A DNA stretch of 64,000 nucleotides. Origin: Blautia sp. (lineage in GTDB: Bacteria; Bacillota; Clostridia; Lachnospirales; Lachnospiraceae). The stretch lies in contig JAETNR010000019.1 in NCBI GenBank assembly GCA_021772055.1, positions 62,001-126,000 of the forward strand, given 5' to 3'. The translations under genes and the position numbers were made by a program. The notes beneath the pieces were generated by a model that was given only the letters and a program-made list of their open reading frames with translations, ran no database searches and was not told the origin of the DNA. Below are positions 50,743 through 60,203 of the stretch, piece by piece; position 1 is the stretch's first letter, and each line of letters opens with the position of its first letter.

Positions 50743-52041
50743 ATGGAACAGTATGTAATCAGAGGAGGAAATCCTTTGGTAGGTGAAGTGGAGATTGGCG
50801 GTGCCAAAAATGCGGCTCTCGCAATTCTCGCTGCTGCTATCATGACGGATGAGACGATCCTCATTGAAAATCTGCCCGATGTAAGAGACACAAACGTTTT
50901 ATTGGAAGCAATAGCCGGAATTGGTGCTCAGGTTAATCGTATTAACAGATCTACAGTGAAGATCAATGGTTCTACCATTGGCGATGTAAGTGTGGATTAT
51001 GAGTATATAAAAAAAATCCGTGCATCCTATTATCTTTTAGGAGCGCTTCTTGGAAAATATAAACATGCAGAGGTTCCACTTCCGGGAGGCTGCAATATCG
51101 GAAGCCGTCCGATCGACCAGCATTTAAAGGGATTTCGTGCTCTTGGTGCCAAGGTGGATATTGTTCATGGAGCAATCGTGGCAAAGGCTGAGAACCTTCA
51201 TGGAAGCCATATTTTCCTGGATGTAGTTTCTGTAGGTGCTACGATCAATATCATGATGGCAGCATCTCTGGCTCCGGGCCGTACCATTATTGAGAATGCG
51301 GCAAGAGAGCCTCATGTAGTAGACGTTGCGAACTTTCTGAACAGCATGGGTGCCAATATCAAAGGTGCCGGTACGGATGTGATCCGTATTAAAGGCGTTG
51401 AGAAGCTTCACCGCACGGAATATTCCATTATTCCGGATCAGATCGAGGCAGGAACCTTCTTGTTTGCTGCAGCAGCAACAGGAGGAGATGTAACCGTTAA
51501 GAATGTAACTCCGAAGCATCTGGAAGCTACCACAGCGAAGCTGGAAGAAATCGGATGTGAAGTAGATGAGTTTGATGATGCTGTTCGTGTAAGAGCTACG
51601 AAGAGACTTCACCGCACCCATGTGAAGACCCTTCCTTATCCTGGATATCCTACGGATATGCAGCCGCAGATCGCAGTTACCCTGGCTCTGGCTGAGGGTA
51701 CCAGTATTGTAACAGAGAGTATTTTTGAGAACCGTTTTAAGTATGCGGACGAGCTTTCCCGTATGGGTGCTAACATTAAGGTGGAAGGAAACTCTGCCAT
51801 TATTGACGGCGTGGAGAAGCTTACAGGCGCAAGAGTCTGCGCACCGGATCTTCGTGCAGGAGCTGCCCTTGTAATTGCAGGGCTTGCTGCAGAAGGAATT
51901 ACGATCGTGGATGATATTGTTTATATCCAGAGAGGATATGAAAATTTTGAAGAAAAGTTAAGAAGCCTCGGAGCAGAAATCGAAAAGGTTTCCAGTGAAA
52001 AGGAAATTCAGAAATTTCGCCTGAAGGTAGTAAATCAATAA
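50743..52041 (+). CDS. murA: UDP-N-acetylglucosamine 1-carboxyvinyltransferase MurA
   Basis: 432 residues. GGAKNAALAILAAA contains the substrate Lys; PLPGGCNIGSRPIDQHLKG carries the catalytic Cys that fosfomycin alkylates, so the enzyme is predicted fosfomycin-sensitive; PYPGYPTDMQPQ is present. First committed step of peptidoglycan synthesis. ATG 50743 follows GAGGTG; an upstream in-frame ATG at 50710 lies in the leader. Confidence 0.97.
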   Translation: MEQYVIRGGNPLVGEVEIGGAKNAALAILAAAIMTDETILIENLPDVRDTNVLLEAIAGIGAQVNRINRSTVKINGSTIGDVSVDYEYIKKIRASYYLLGALLGKYKHAEVPLPGGCNIGSRPIDQHLKGFRALGAKVDIVHGAIVAKAENLHGSHIFLDVVSVGATINIMMAASLAPGRTIIENAAREPHVVDVANFLNSMGANIKGAGTDVIRIKGVEKLHRTEYSIIPDQIEAGTFLFAAAATGGDVTVKNVTPKHLEATTAKLEEIGCEVDEFDDAVRVRATKRLHRTHVKTLPYPGYPTDMQPQIAVTLALAEGTSIVTESIFENRFKYADELSRMGANIKVEGNSAIIDGVEKLTGARVCAPDLRAGAALVIAGLAAEGITIVDDIVYIQRGYENFEEKLRSLGAEIEKVSSEKEIQKFRLKVVNQ

Positions 52042-52048
52042 ATTTCAC

Positions 52049-52077
52049 TTGACAATAGCTGTAAATGAGTATATTGT
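52049..52077 (+). promoter_or_regulatory. metK promoter
   Basis: TTGACA, 17 bp, TATTGT; transcription would begin about 25 bases before the riboswitch. Confidence 0.8.
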
Positions 52078-52106
52078 AAGCATTGCAACAATTTTATAAA
52101 AAATAG

Positions 52107-52256
52107 CCTTTTATTCAGAGTGGTGGAGATACAAAGGATCTGTGAAGCCACGGCAACCCCTTAGATTTAAGGAAGGTGCCAACCTGAGCGAGCAATCGAA
52201 CAATAAGAGGATTGTTATTGTATTCTAACAGTCCGATTATTCGGGCTGTTTTTTTG
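52107..52256 (+). ncRNA. SAM-I (S-box) riboswitch controlling metK
   Basis: Classic S-box core: CAGAGTGGTGGAGATACAAAG, GATCTGTGAAGCCACGGCAA, GGAAGGTGCCAACCTGAGCG. P1 pairs CCTTTTATT (52107) with AATAAGAGG (52202). The intrinsic terminator AACAGTCCGA/TCGGGCTGTT plus TTTTT (52227-52255) follows. When SAM is high the terminator forms and metK is switched off. Confidence 0.95.
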
Positions 52257-52289
52257 TCATATCAATTCAGACAAAAGAAAGGAAAAATC

Positions 52290-53468
52290 ATGGAGAAAAT
52301 TTTATTTACCTCAGAGTCCGTAACAGAAGGTCATCCTGACAAAATGTGTGATGCCATTTCCGATGCTATTTTGGATGCTCTTATGGAGCAGGATCCAATG
52401 AGCCGTGTTGCCTGTGAGACTGCAACTACCACAGGTCTTGTTTTGGTTATGGGAGAAATTACCACGAATGCATATGTAGATATTCAGAAGATCGTGAGAG
52501 ATACTGTTCGTGAAATTGGTTATACCAGAGGAAAATATGGATTTGATGCGGATACCTGCGGTGTGATCACGGCTATTGATGAACAGTCTACAGATATTGC
52601 TATGGGTGTTGATAAAGCACTGGAAGCAAAAATGGGCGAGGATGAGATCGATGCCATTGGTGCAGGAGATCAGGGAATGATGTTTGGATATGCATCCAAT
52701 GAGACAGAGGAATATATGCCTTATGCAATCAATATGGCTCATAAGCTTGCACGTCAGCTTACCAAGGTGCGTAAGGACGGAACTTTAAGCTATTTAAGAC
52801 CGGACGGGAAGACACAGGTAACGGTAGAGTACAATGAAGAAGGAAAGCCGGTACGCCTTGATGCTGTTGTCTGCTCCACACAGCATGATCCGGATGTGAC
52901 TCAGGAACAGATTCATGAGGATATTAAGAAATATGTCTTTGATGCCATCATTCCGGCAGATATGGTTGATGAAAATACAAAATATTTTATCAATCCTACA
53001 GGGCGCTTTGTCATTGGCGGACCTCACGGAGACAGTGGACTGACAGGCCGTAAGATCATTGTTGATACTTACGGCGGTGCAGGGCGTCACGGCGGCGGTG
53101 CTTTTTCCGGTAAGGACTGTACCAAGGTTGACCGTTCCGCAGCTTATGCAGCACGTTATGTTGCAAAAAATATGGTAGCTGCAGGGCTGGCTGATAAATG
53201 TGAGATTCAGCTTTCCTATGCCATCGGTGTTGCACACCCTACTTCCATTAATGTAAATACATTTGGAACCGGCAAACTGTCTGATGCAAAGCTTGTGGAA
53301 ATCATCAGAGAAAACTTTGACCTTCGTCCTGCAGGAATCATTAAGATGCTGGATTTAAGAAGACCGATTTATAAGCAGACCTCCGCTTACGGACATTTCG
53401 GCCGTACAGATGTAGATCTGCCGTGGGAAAAACTGGATAAAGTGGATGAGTTAAAGAAATATTTATAA
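52290..53468 (+). CDS. metK: S-adenosylmethionine synthetase
   Basis: 392 residues. [18 protein letters not shown] (His/Asp near ATP), [13 protein letters not shown] (signature 1) and [22 protein letters not shown] (signature 2, phosphate loop with Lys). It makes SAM from methionine and ATP. ATG 52290 is 6 bases after AAGGAAA. Transcription is governed by the S-box riboswitch upstream, a feedback loop on its own product. Confidence 0.98.
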   Translation: MEKILFTSESVTEGHPDKMCDAISDAILDALMEQDPMSRVACETATTTGLVLVMGEITTNAYVDIQKIVRDTVREIGYTRGKYGFDADTCGVITAIDEQSTDIAMGVDKALEAKMGEDEIDAIGAGDQGMMFGYASNETEEYMPYAINMAHKLARQLTKVRKDGTLSYLRPDGKTQVTVEYNEEGKPVRLDAVVCSTQHDPDVTQEQIHEDIKKYVFDAIIPADMVDENTKYFINPTGRFVIGGPHGDSGLTGRKIIVDTYGGAGRHGGGAFSGKDCTKVDRSAAYAARYVAKNMVAAGLADKCEIQLSYAIGVAHPTSINVNTFGTGKLSDAKLVEIIRENFDLRPAGIIKMLDLRRPIYKQTSAYGHFGRTDVDLPWEKLDKVDELKKYL

Positions 53469-53472
53469 GAAA

Positions 53473-53519
53473 TGTGGATAACTTTTTGAAAAGGCCCGGA
53501 AATGACTCCGGGTCTTTTT
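53473..53519 (+). terminator. Terminator of metK, with an isolated DnaA box
   Basis: AAGGCCCGGA / TCCGGGTCTTT (53491-53519) with TTTTT. A perfect DnaA box in reverse orientation (TGTGGATAA, 53473-53481) lies between the stop and the hairpin. Confidence 0.88.
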
Positions 53520-53571
53520 ATATATCCGGCGTATTTTTTATAGAAAATTTAGAGATAGAAAAAATGGTTTA

Positions 53572-53580
53572 TGATATAAT
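53572..53580 (+). promoter_or_regulatory. Extended -10 promoter of the two-component system
   Basis: TGATATAAT: perfect TATAAT with TG at the extended position, 45 bases before the kinase start. Confidence 0.5.
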
Positions 53581-53625
53581 GAGAAGTAGCTTTATTAAAG
53601 CAGATTTTATAGAACGGAGAGACTT

Positions 53626-54789
53626 ATGAAACTAAAAACGAGAATCATTGTGGGTTTTTCCATGATCATTATGGTACCTCTGCTTTTATTTTATGCGACT
53701 CTTTACGGATATGCCCGCAGCCAGGCCCGGGAGCCGGAGACACAGATGAAATCCAGTGTGGTAAATGCAGAGAATGAAATTTATGATATCGCGATTACCC
53801 AGTCTGATAACAGCCAGGCCAGGATCCATCTTATGACGAAGGATCTTTTGTTTACCGCTTTTATCATTCTGATCTTTACTGCTCTGGCAATCGGACTCTG
53901 GATCTACAGAAGTATTGCAGCACCCCTTGTAAAATTAAAAAAGGCAACCCAGAATATTAAAGAGGGAAATCTGGATTTTGTTTTGGAAGTGGAAGGAACA
54001 GACGAATTTTCGGAGCTTTTTCAGGACTTTGAGGAAATGCGCAGGAGATTGAAGGAATCCGCAGAAGAAAAAATCCTGATGGATAAAGAGAATAAAGAAC
54101 TTATCAGCAACATTTCCCATGATTTAAAAACGCCCATCACGGCAGTGAAGGGTTATGTAGAAGGAATCATGGACGGTGTGGCAGATACGCCGGAGAAGAT
54201 GGATCGTTATGTAAAAACCATTTATAATAAAACAAACGAAATGGATCATCTGATCAACGAGCTGACTTTTTATTCCAAAATCGATACAAATCGTATTCCT
54301 TATACTTTCAGTAAACTGAATGTGGATGATTATTTCGGTGACTGCGCCGAGGAGCTGGCACTTGAGATGGAAACCAGGGGAATCGAACTTCTGTATGCCA
54401 ATTATGTTGAAAAAGATGTGCTGGTAATTGCAGATGGAGAGCAGATCCGGCGGGTAATCCATAATATTATCAGCAATGCGGTAAAGTACATGGATAAGAG
54501 AAAAGGCGTGATCCAGCTTCGGGTGAAGGATGTGGGCGACTTTATACAGGTGGAAATCGAGGATAATGGAAAAGGAATCGCAGCCAAGGATCTGCAGAAT
54601 GTTTTTGAACGTTTTTACAGGACGGACGTTTCCAGAAATTCTTCAAAAGGAGGAAGCGGAATAGGACTTTCCATCGTGAGGAAGATCTTGGAGGACCACG
54701 GCGGCAAGGTTTGGGCCACCAGCCGTGAGGGTATCGGAACAATTATGTACTTTGTACTTAGAAAATATCAGGAGGTACCGATTAGATGA
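53626..54789 (+). CDS. Sensor histidine kinase
   Basis: 387 residues. Two membrane helices (FSMIIMVPLLLFYATLYGY and LLFTAFIILIFTALAIGLWIY) with a short outside loop of about 45 residues, HAMP, then HisKA with the phosphorylated His in LISNISHDLKTPITAVKG, and the HATPase with NIISNAVKYMD (N box), EDNGKGIAA (G1) and GGSGIGLSIVRKI (G2). Its stop overlaps the response regulator start by 4 bases. Signal unknown; the small extracellular loop suggests membrane-stress sensing. Confidence 0.95.
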   Translation: MKLKTRIIVGFSMIIMVPLLLFYATLYGYARSQAREPETQMKSSVVNAENEIYDIAITQSDNSQARIHLMTKDLLFTAFIILIFTALAIGLWIYRSIAAPLVKLKKATQNIKEGNLDFVLEVEGTDEFSELFQDFEEMRRRLKESAEEKILMDKENKELISNISHDLKTPITAVKGYVEGIMDGVADTPEKMDRYVKTIYNKTNEMDHLINELTFYSKIDTNRIPYTFSKLNVDDYFGDCAEELALEMETRGIELLYANYVEKDVLVIADGEQIRRVIHNIISNAVKYMDKRKGVIQLRVKDVGDFIQVEIEDNGKGIAAKDLQNVFERFYRTDVSRNSSKGGSGIGLSIVRKILEDHGGKVWATSREGIGTIMYFVLRKYQEVPIR

Positions 54790-55475
54790 GTAAAATATTG
54801 ATCGTAGAGGACGAAGAAGCCATTGCAGATCTGGAGAAGGATTATCTGGAACTCTCTGGCTTTGAGGTAGAGATTGCAAATAGAGGGGATGAAGGGCTTC
54901 TAAAGGCGCTGAAAGAGGATTATGACCTGATCATCCTGGATCTGATGCTTCCGGAGGTGGATGGATTTGATATCTGCCGCCAGGTGCGCCAGGAAAAAAA
55001 TACGCCCATTATCATGGTATCTGCGAAAAAGGATGACATTGATAAGATCCGCGGACTTGGACTTGGAGCAGATGATTATATGACAAAGCCCTTCAGCCCC
55101 AGTGAACTGGTTGCCAGGGTGAAGGCACATATGGAGCGCTATAACCGTCTGGTTGGTTCAAAGGTTCAAAAAAATAATACGGTAGAGATTCGTGGAATCA
55201 AAATTGATAAGACTGCCCGCAGAGTTTGGATCAACAATGAAGAGAAGACATTTACCACAAAGGAATTTGATCTGCTTACATTCCTTGCAGAAAATCCAAA
55301 CAGGGTATTTACCAAGGAGGAACTTTTCCGTCAGATCTGGGATATGGAGTCTGTAGGGGATATTGCTACAGTAACTGTGCATATAAAAAAAATCCGGGAA
55401 AAAATTGAATTTAATACTGCGAAGCCCCAGTATATTGAAACAATCTGGGGAGTCGGTTATCGCTTTAAGGTTTAA
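54786..55475 (+). CDS. OmpR/PhoB-family response regulator
   Basis: 229 residues. Receiver domain with ILIVEDEEAIADLEKDYL (acidic pair), LIILDLMLPEVDG (phospho-Asp), and MTKPFSPSEL (Lys). Winged-helix output domain: FTTKEFDLLTFLAENPNRVFTKEEL, ATVTVHIKKIREKI, IETIWGVGYRF. Pairs with the kinase upstream through an ATGA overlap. Confidence 0.96.
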   Translation: MSKILIVEDEEAIADLEKDYLELSGFEVEIANRGDEGLLKALKEDYDLIILDLMLPEVDGFDICRQVRQEKNTPIIMVSAKKDDIDKIRGLGLGADDYMTKPFSPSELVARVKAHMERYNRLVGSKVQKNNTVEIRGIKIDKTARRVWINNEEKTFTTKEFDLLTFLAENPNRVFTKEELFRQIWDMESVGDIATVTVHIKKIREKIEFNTAKPQYIETIWGVGYRFKV

Positions 55476-55479
55476 CTGC

Positions 55480-56919
55480 ATGGACAGATTGTATAAAGAA
55501 TTAGAAAATTACAGTAAAAAAGATTATTATCCCTTTCACATGCCGGGGCATAAGAGAAATGGGAATTCCGTTGATGGGGATTTTCCTTTTGACAGAGATA
55601 TTACGGAAATTTCCGGATTTGATAATCTCCATCATCCTCAGGAAATTTTAAAAAAAGCCCAGGAGGAAGGGGCAAAACTCTATGGCTCTCTGGAATGTTT
55701 TTTCAGTATTAACGGGAGTACGGCTGCACTTTTGGCTGCTGTTTCCGCCTGTGTGAAAAGAGGGGGAAAGATCCTTATGGCAAGAAATTGTCATAAGGCT
55801 GTTTATCATGCCGTTTATCTTCGGGATTTAAAGCCTGTTTATATTTATCCCCAGATAGAGCGTGAACTGGAGATTAACGGGGGAATTGCGCCCTGCAGGG
55901 TAAAACGGATGCTGGAAGAACAGCCGGATATTGAGGCAATCCTGATTACTTCCCCTACTTACGACGGAGTTGTTTCCGATGTGGCCGGTATTGCAAGAAT
56001 TGCAAAAGAATACGGAATTCCGCTGATCGTGGATGAGGCTCACGGAGCACATTTCTGCTTTTCCAATTATTTTCCTGTTTCCGCCTTGAAGCTTGGCGCG
56101 GATATTGTAGTGCAGAGCCTTCATAAAACTTTGCCCTCCATGACTCAGACTGCTGTTCTGCACAGGTGCAGTGACCGGGTGTCAGGAGATGAGATACGGC
56201 GTTTTATGGGAATTTATCAGAGCAGCAGTCCGTCTTATATTTTGATGGCAAGTATGGACGCATGCCTTGATAAGATCGCAAGAGACGGAGATGCAATGTT
56301 TCAGAATTTTGTGGGAAATTTAAAGCATGTCCGTGAAAGACTGGAAAAATGCAGGTATATCCGGCTTGGAACCACGGATATGATCGGAAATGCAGGTGTT
56401 TTTGATTTTGACAGATCCAAGCTTCTTTTTTTTACAAAAGGGACATCCCTTACAGGGCATGAGCTTCATACTATTTTGCGGGAAGAATTTCATTTGGAAA
56501 TGGAGATGGAATCGGAGTATTATGTGACTGCCATTACATCCGTAGGAGATACCAAAGAGGGGTTGGAGCGGCTGTGCAATGCAATTGAAGAAATTGACAG
56601 ACGTGAAGCGTTAAAAAGAATAGATGAAAGAAAAAAAGAAATTTTTCTGGATAGCGCTCCTTATATGAAGATGAAACAGGTGATGGGAATTGCAAAGGCT
56701 ATGGAGTCACCTGTGCGGAAATGTCTTTTGGAAGAAAGTATAGGAAAAACCTCAGCAGAATTTGTTTATCTTTACCCTCCGGGAATTCCCATTCTTGTTC
56801 CAGGAGAACAGATTACTGGACAATTTGTCCGGAATGTGAGAAGATACATGGAGCAGGGACTGGATCTTCAGGGACTTTGCGATTATACGAACAGAACTAT
56901 TTGCGTGGTGGGAGAGTAA
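55480..56919 (+). CDS. Orn/Lys/Arg decarboxylase (group III-like, YaaO/SpeA type)
   Basis: 479 residues. FHMPGHKRNG near the N-terminus, the PLP site VQSLHKTLPSMTQTA (Schiff-base Lys), VDEAHGAHFCF (Asp for PLP nitrogen) and GIPILVPGEQI near the end are typical of this fold I decarboxylase group. Either lysine, ornithine or arginine decarboxylation to a polyamine is possible. It lies 5 bases after the response regulator and just before a guanylate kinase-like gene, the yaaO-tmk/gmk-holB order of other Firmicutes. Weak ribosome site (AAGG). Confidence 0.92.
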   Translation: MDRLYKELENYSKKDYYPFHMPGHKRNGNSVDGDFPFDRDITEISGFDNLHHPQEILKKAQEEGAKLYGSLECFFSINGSTAALLAAVSACVKRGGKILMARNCHKAVYHAVYLRDLKPVYIYPQIERELEINGGIAPCRVKRMLEEQPDIEAILITSPTYDGVVSDVAGIARIAKEYGIPLIVDEAHGAHFCFSNYFPVSALKLGADIVVQSLHKTLPSMTQTAVLHRCSDRVSGDEIRRFMGIYQSSSPSYILMASMDACLDKIARDGDAMFQNFVGNLKHVRERLEKCRYIRLGTTDMIGNAGVFDFDRSKLLFFTKGTSLTGHELHTILREEFHLEMEMESEYYVTAITSVGDTKEGLERLCNAIEEIDRREALKRIDERKKEIFLDSAPYMKMKQVMGIAKAMESPVRKCLLEESIGKTSAEFVYLYPPGIPILVPGEQITGQFVRNVRRYMEQGLDLQGLCDYTNRTICVVGE

Positions 56920-56921
56920 TT

Positions 56922-57509
56922 GTGGGAAAGATTTTTTACATTATGGGAAAAAGCGCGGCAGGAAAGGACAAGATTTATTCCTGTCTGGCAGCAGAGGAAC
57001 GTTTAGGACTTCAGAAGCTGATCTTATATACCACACGTCCTATTCGTGAGAAAGAAAAGGACGGAAGAGAATATTTTTTTACAAATGAAGAAAAGCTTAA
57101 GGAATTTAGAGAGAGCGGCCGGCTGATCGAATCCAGGGCCTATCATACAGTGCATGGCATCTGGACTTATTTTACTGCGGATGACGAGCAGGTGGATCTG
57201 GAAAAGGCGGATTATCTGGGAATCGGAACTTTGGAATCCTTTGTAAAAATGAGAAAATACTATGGGACGGATAAGGTGATCCCCATCTATATCCAGGTGG
57301 AAAACGGAGAGCGCCTGACCAGAGCGCTGGAAAGAGAAAAGAGCCAGAAGAACCCTAAATATGCAGAAATGTGCAGAAGATTCCTGGCAGATGAAGAAGA
57401 TTTCTCTGAAGAGAAGATTTTCAATGCAGGAATCGAAAAAAGGTTTGAGAATATTGACCTGGATGTGTGTGTAGAAGAAATCGTAAAATATATAAAATCA
57501 GTACAATAA
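56922..57509 (+). CDS. Guanylate kinase-like protein
   Basis: 195 residues from GTG 56922, 6 bases after GGGAGAG. P-loop IMGKSAAGKDKIYS, TTRPIREKEKDGREYFF and RLIESRAYHTVHGIWTYF, which in guanylate kinase read TTRxxRxGExdGxDYxFv and gxfleyxxyxGxxYGT. The usual YGT is IWT, and P-loop is GKSAAGKD rather than GPSGAGKS. It occupies the place where many Firmicutes have tmk, so it could supply nucleotide kinase activity or be a diverged paralogue. A separate standard gmk probably exists elsewhere. Confidence 0.78.
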   Translation: MGKIFYIMGKSAAGKDKIYSCLAAEERLGLQKLILYTTRPIREKEKDGREYFFTNEEKLKEFRESGRLIESRAYHTVHGIWTYFTADDEQVDLEKADYLGIGTLESFVKMRKYYGTDKVIPIYIQVENGERLTRALEREKSQKNPKYAEMCRRFLADEEDFSEEKIFNAGIEKRFENIDLDVCVEEIVKYIKSVQ

Positions 57510-57521
57510 GAAAAATTTTTA

Positions 57522-57530
57522 TGTTATAAT
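57522..57530 (+). promoter_or_regulatory. Extended -10 promoter before holB
   Basis: TGTTATAAT (TG + perfect TATAAT at 57525), 34 bases before the start. No good -35 box. Confidence 0.45.
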
Positions 57531-57563
57531 AAACATAAACAATAATAAGCGAGGTGATTCTTA

Positions 57564-58553
57564 ATGGTTGGGTTTAATAATATTATTGGCCACGAAGAAA
57601 TAATAAGACATTTAAAAAATGCCATAGAGACGGGCAAGGTATCTCATTCCTATATTTTTACCGGAGAACTTGGTTCAGGAAAGAAACTTCTGGCAACCAC
57701 ATTTGCAATGACCCTCCAGTGTGAAGAAGGAGGCACGGAACCATGCCAGAAATGCGACTCCTGTAAAAAGGCAATTGGAAAGAATCATCCCGATATCATT
57801 ATGGTAAACCATGAAAAAACAGGAACCATATCCATTGATGAGATCCGTGAGCAGGTTATTCATGACGTAGCAATCAAGCCTTACTGCAGCCCTCATAAGA
57901 TATACATCATTCCGGAAGCAGAGCTGCTGACGCCTCAGGCACAGAATGCCCTTTTAAAGACTATTGAAGAGCCTCCGGAATATGCGGTGATCATGTTCCT
58001 TACAAGCAATGTGGATGCTCTTCTTCCCACGATTCAGTCGCGCTGCGTGTGCCTGAATCTGAAGGTGGTAGATGATCATCTTGTAAAGAAGTATCTCATG
58101 GAGCATCTTCAGGTGCCGGATTATCAGGCAGAGGTGGATGCATCCTTTGCACAGGGGAGCATTGGGAAAGCAAAAGAAGCTGCTACGTCCGAAGAATTTT
58201 CCAGAATGTCTCAGAATGCCATGAAGCTTTTGAAGTATGCGAATACCATGGAGGTATATGAGCTTGCGGAAGAAATTAAGAAGCTTTCTGAGGAGAAGCA
58301 TAATATTAATGATTATCTGGATATTTTCCAGTTTTGGTTCCGTGATGTACTAATGTTCAAGGCTACAAGAGAGATTGATAATCTGGTATTTAAGCAGGAA
58401 ATTAATTTTATCAAGGAACAGGCCAGCCAGCGTTCATATGAAAATCTGGAAAAAATTCTGGAAGCCATTACCAAGACTAAGGTTCGTCTCCGGGCAAATG
58501 TTAATTTTGAGCTTGCTTTGGAACTGCTGTTCCTGACAATCAGGGAGAAATAA
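57564..58553 (+). CDS. holB: DNA polymerase III delta' subunit
   Basis: 329 residues. AAA+ clamp-loader domain with TGELGSGKKLLATTFA (P-loop with GKK, as usual for the non-hydrolysing delta' subunit), a four-Cys zinc motif (LQCEEGGTEPCQKCDSCKK), PEAELLTPQAQNALLKTIEEPP and the SRC motif (IQSRCV) which serves as arginine finger. Part of the holB-ricT-trmN6-rsmI operon. Confidence 0.94.
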   Translation: MVGFNNIIGHEEIIRHLKNAIETGKVSHSYIFTGELGSGKKLLATTFAMTLQCEEGGTEPCQKCDSCKKAIGKNHPDIIMVNHEKTGTISIDEIREQVIHDVAIKPYCSPHKIYIIPEAELLTPQAQNALLKTIEEPPEYAVIMFLTSNVDALLPTIQSRCVCLNLKVVDDHLVKKYLMEHLQVPDYQAEVDASFAQGSIGKAKEAATSEEFSRMSQNAMKLLKYANTMEVYELAEEIKKLSEEKHNINDYLDIFQFWFRDVLMFKATREIDNLVFKQEINFIKEQASQRSYENLEKILEAITKTKVRLRANVNFELALELLFLTIREK

Positions 58554-58554
58554 A

Positions 58555-59457
58555 ATGACAAAAGTAGTAGGCATAAGATTCCGAAATGTAGGAAAAATAT
58601 ATTATTTTAATCCAAAGGGATATCGGATGAAGGTAGGGGACCATGTGATCGTGGAGACTGCCAGGGGAATTGAATACGGAAGAGTAGTTCTTGCACCCAA
58701 AGAAATTCCGGAAGAGGAAGTGGTTCATCCTTTAAAAGAGGTTCTGCGCGTGGCAACCTCGGAAGATGATGAAAGGGAAGCCCAGAACCGTAAAAAAGAA
58801 AAAGACGCATTTAAAATCTGCCAGAAAAAAATCCGGGAACACGGCTTGGAAATGAAGCTGATCGATGCGGAATATACATTTGATAATAATAAAGTGCTGT
58901 TCTACTTTACAGCAGACGGAAGAATTGATTTCCGCCAGCTTGTAAAGGATCTTGCAGCAATCTTTAAGACCAGGATTGAGCTGCGCCAGATCGGTGTCCG
59001 GGATGAGACAAAGATTCTGGGAGGAATCGGCATCTGCGGAAGATGTCTTTGCTGCCATACCTATTTATCTGAGTTTGCACCTGTATCTATTAAGATGGCG
59101 AAGGAACAGAATCTTTCTTTGAATCAGACCAAGATCTCAGGGGTTTGCGGAAGACTGATGTGCTGTCTGAAAAATGAGCAGGAGACGTATGAGGAACTGA
59201 ACAAAAAACTTCCGGGAATCGGTGATATCGTTACCCTGCCGGAGGGACTACAGGGTACTGTGCAGAGTGTGAATGTCCTGCGCCAGAGAGTAAAGGTGAT
59301 TGTAGAGATCAACGATGAAAAAGAAATTCAGGAATACTCTGTGGATGAACTGAAATTTCGTCCAAGGAAGAAGAAAATCAAGATTTCCGAGCAGGAAATG
59401 AAGGAACTGAAAAATCTGGAAGACAAGGGAGGAGACTCCAAATTAAATGAAAAATGA
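58555..59457 (+). CDS. ricT: RicT / YaaT (PSP1-domain) Fe-S protein
   Basis: 300 residues. PSP1 domain centred on FNPKGYRMKVGDHVIVETARGIEYGRV. Six or more Cys in GGIGICGRCLCCHTYLSEFAP and ISGVCGRLMCCLKNE bind the Fe-S clusters of the Y-complex (RicA/F/T) that guides RNase Y in sporulation, competence and biofilm mRNA processing. Starts one base after holB. Confidence 0.93.
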   Translation: MTKVVGIRFRNVGKIYYFNPKGYRMKVGDHVIVETARGIEYGRVVLAPKEIPEEEVVHPLKEVLRVATSEDDEREAQNRKKEKDAFKICQKKIREHGLEMKLIDAEYTFDNNKVLFYFTADGRIDFRQLVKDLAAIFKTRIELRQIGVRDETKILGGIGICGRCLCCHTYLSEFAPVSIKMAKEQNLSLNQTKISGVCGRLMCCLKNEQETYEELNKKLPGIGDIVTLPEGLQGTVQSVNVLRQRVKVIVEINDEKEIQEYSVDELKFRPRKKKIKISEQEMKELKNLEDKGGDSKLNEK

Positions 59458-60187
59458 TCTGGTGAAACCAAATGAGAGAGTGGATGACCTGCAGAATGGG
59501 TTTTATGTAATACAGGATCCGGAGAAATTCTGTTTTGGAATGGATGCTGTATTGCTGTCCGGCTTTGCCAGGGTAAAAAAGGGAGAGACAGTGCTGGATA
59601 TGGGAACCGGCACCGGCATTATTCCCATTCTTCTTCGATCAAGAACAGAAGGAAAGCATTTTACAGGTCTGGAGATTCAGGAAGAATGTGCCGAAATGGC
59701 AGAGCGCAGTGTCGCTTATAATGGGCTGGAATCAGATGTGAGTATTGTAAATGGTGATATTAAAGAGGCTGCTGATATCTTTGGGGCAGCTTCTTTTCAT
59801 GTAGTAACCTGCAATCCGCCTTATATGATCGGAGCCCACGGAATCAGAAATCCCCATATGCCAAAGGCTATTGCGCGCCATGAAGTTCTTTGTACTCTGG
59901 AAGATGTGGTAAGCGAGGCTTCCAGAGTTCTGACAGACAGAGGGCGCTTTTATATGGTGCACAGACCCTTCCGTTTGACGGAAATTATGAATGTTCTTAC
60001 GAAATATAAATTGGAGCCAAAAAGAATGCAGCTTGTTTACCCATACATAGACCGTGAGCCGAATATGGTGCTGATTGAGGCATTGAAAGGCGGAAATTCC
60101 AGAATTACGGTAGAACGTCCGCTGATCGTTTATGAGAAACCGGGGGTGTATACCAAGTCTATTCTGGAAATTTACGGTATGGTGTAA
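59447..60187 (+). CDS. trmN6: tRNA1(Val) adenine-37 N6-methyltransferase-like (TrmN6/YabB)
   Basis: 246 residues. The N-terminal half has the SAM site VLDMGTGTGIIPILLRSR and the NPPY catalytic motif (VVTCNPPYMIG); the second half includes RHEVLCTLEDVVSEASRVL and MVHRPFRLTEIM. Overlaps ricT by 11 bases. In Firmicutes this gene (YabB) always stands before rsmI, as here. Confidence 0.92.
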   Translation: MKNDLVKPNERVDDLQNGFYVIQDPEKFCFGMDAVLLSGFARVKKGETVLDMGTGTGIIPILLRSRTEGKHFTGLEIQEECAEMAERSVAYNGLESDVSIVNGDIKEAADIFGAASFHVVTCNPPYMIGAHGIRNPHMPKAIARHEVLCTLEDVVSEASRVLTDRGRFYMVHRPFRLTEIMNVLTKYKLEPKRMQLVYPYIDREPNMVLIEALKGGNSRITVERPLIVYEKPGVYTKSILEIYGMV

Positions 60188-60203
60188 GGCAGGAGGAGAA
60201 GCG

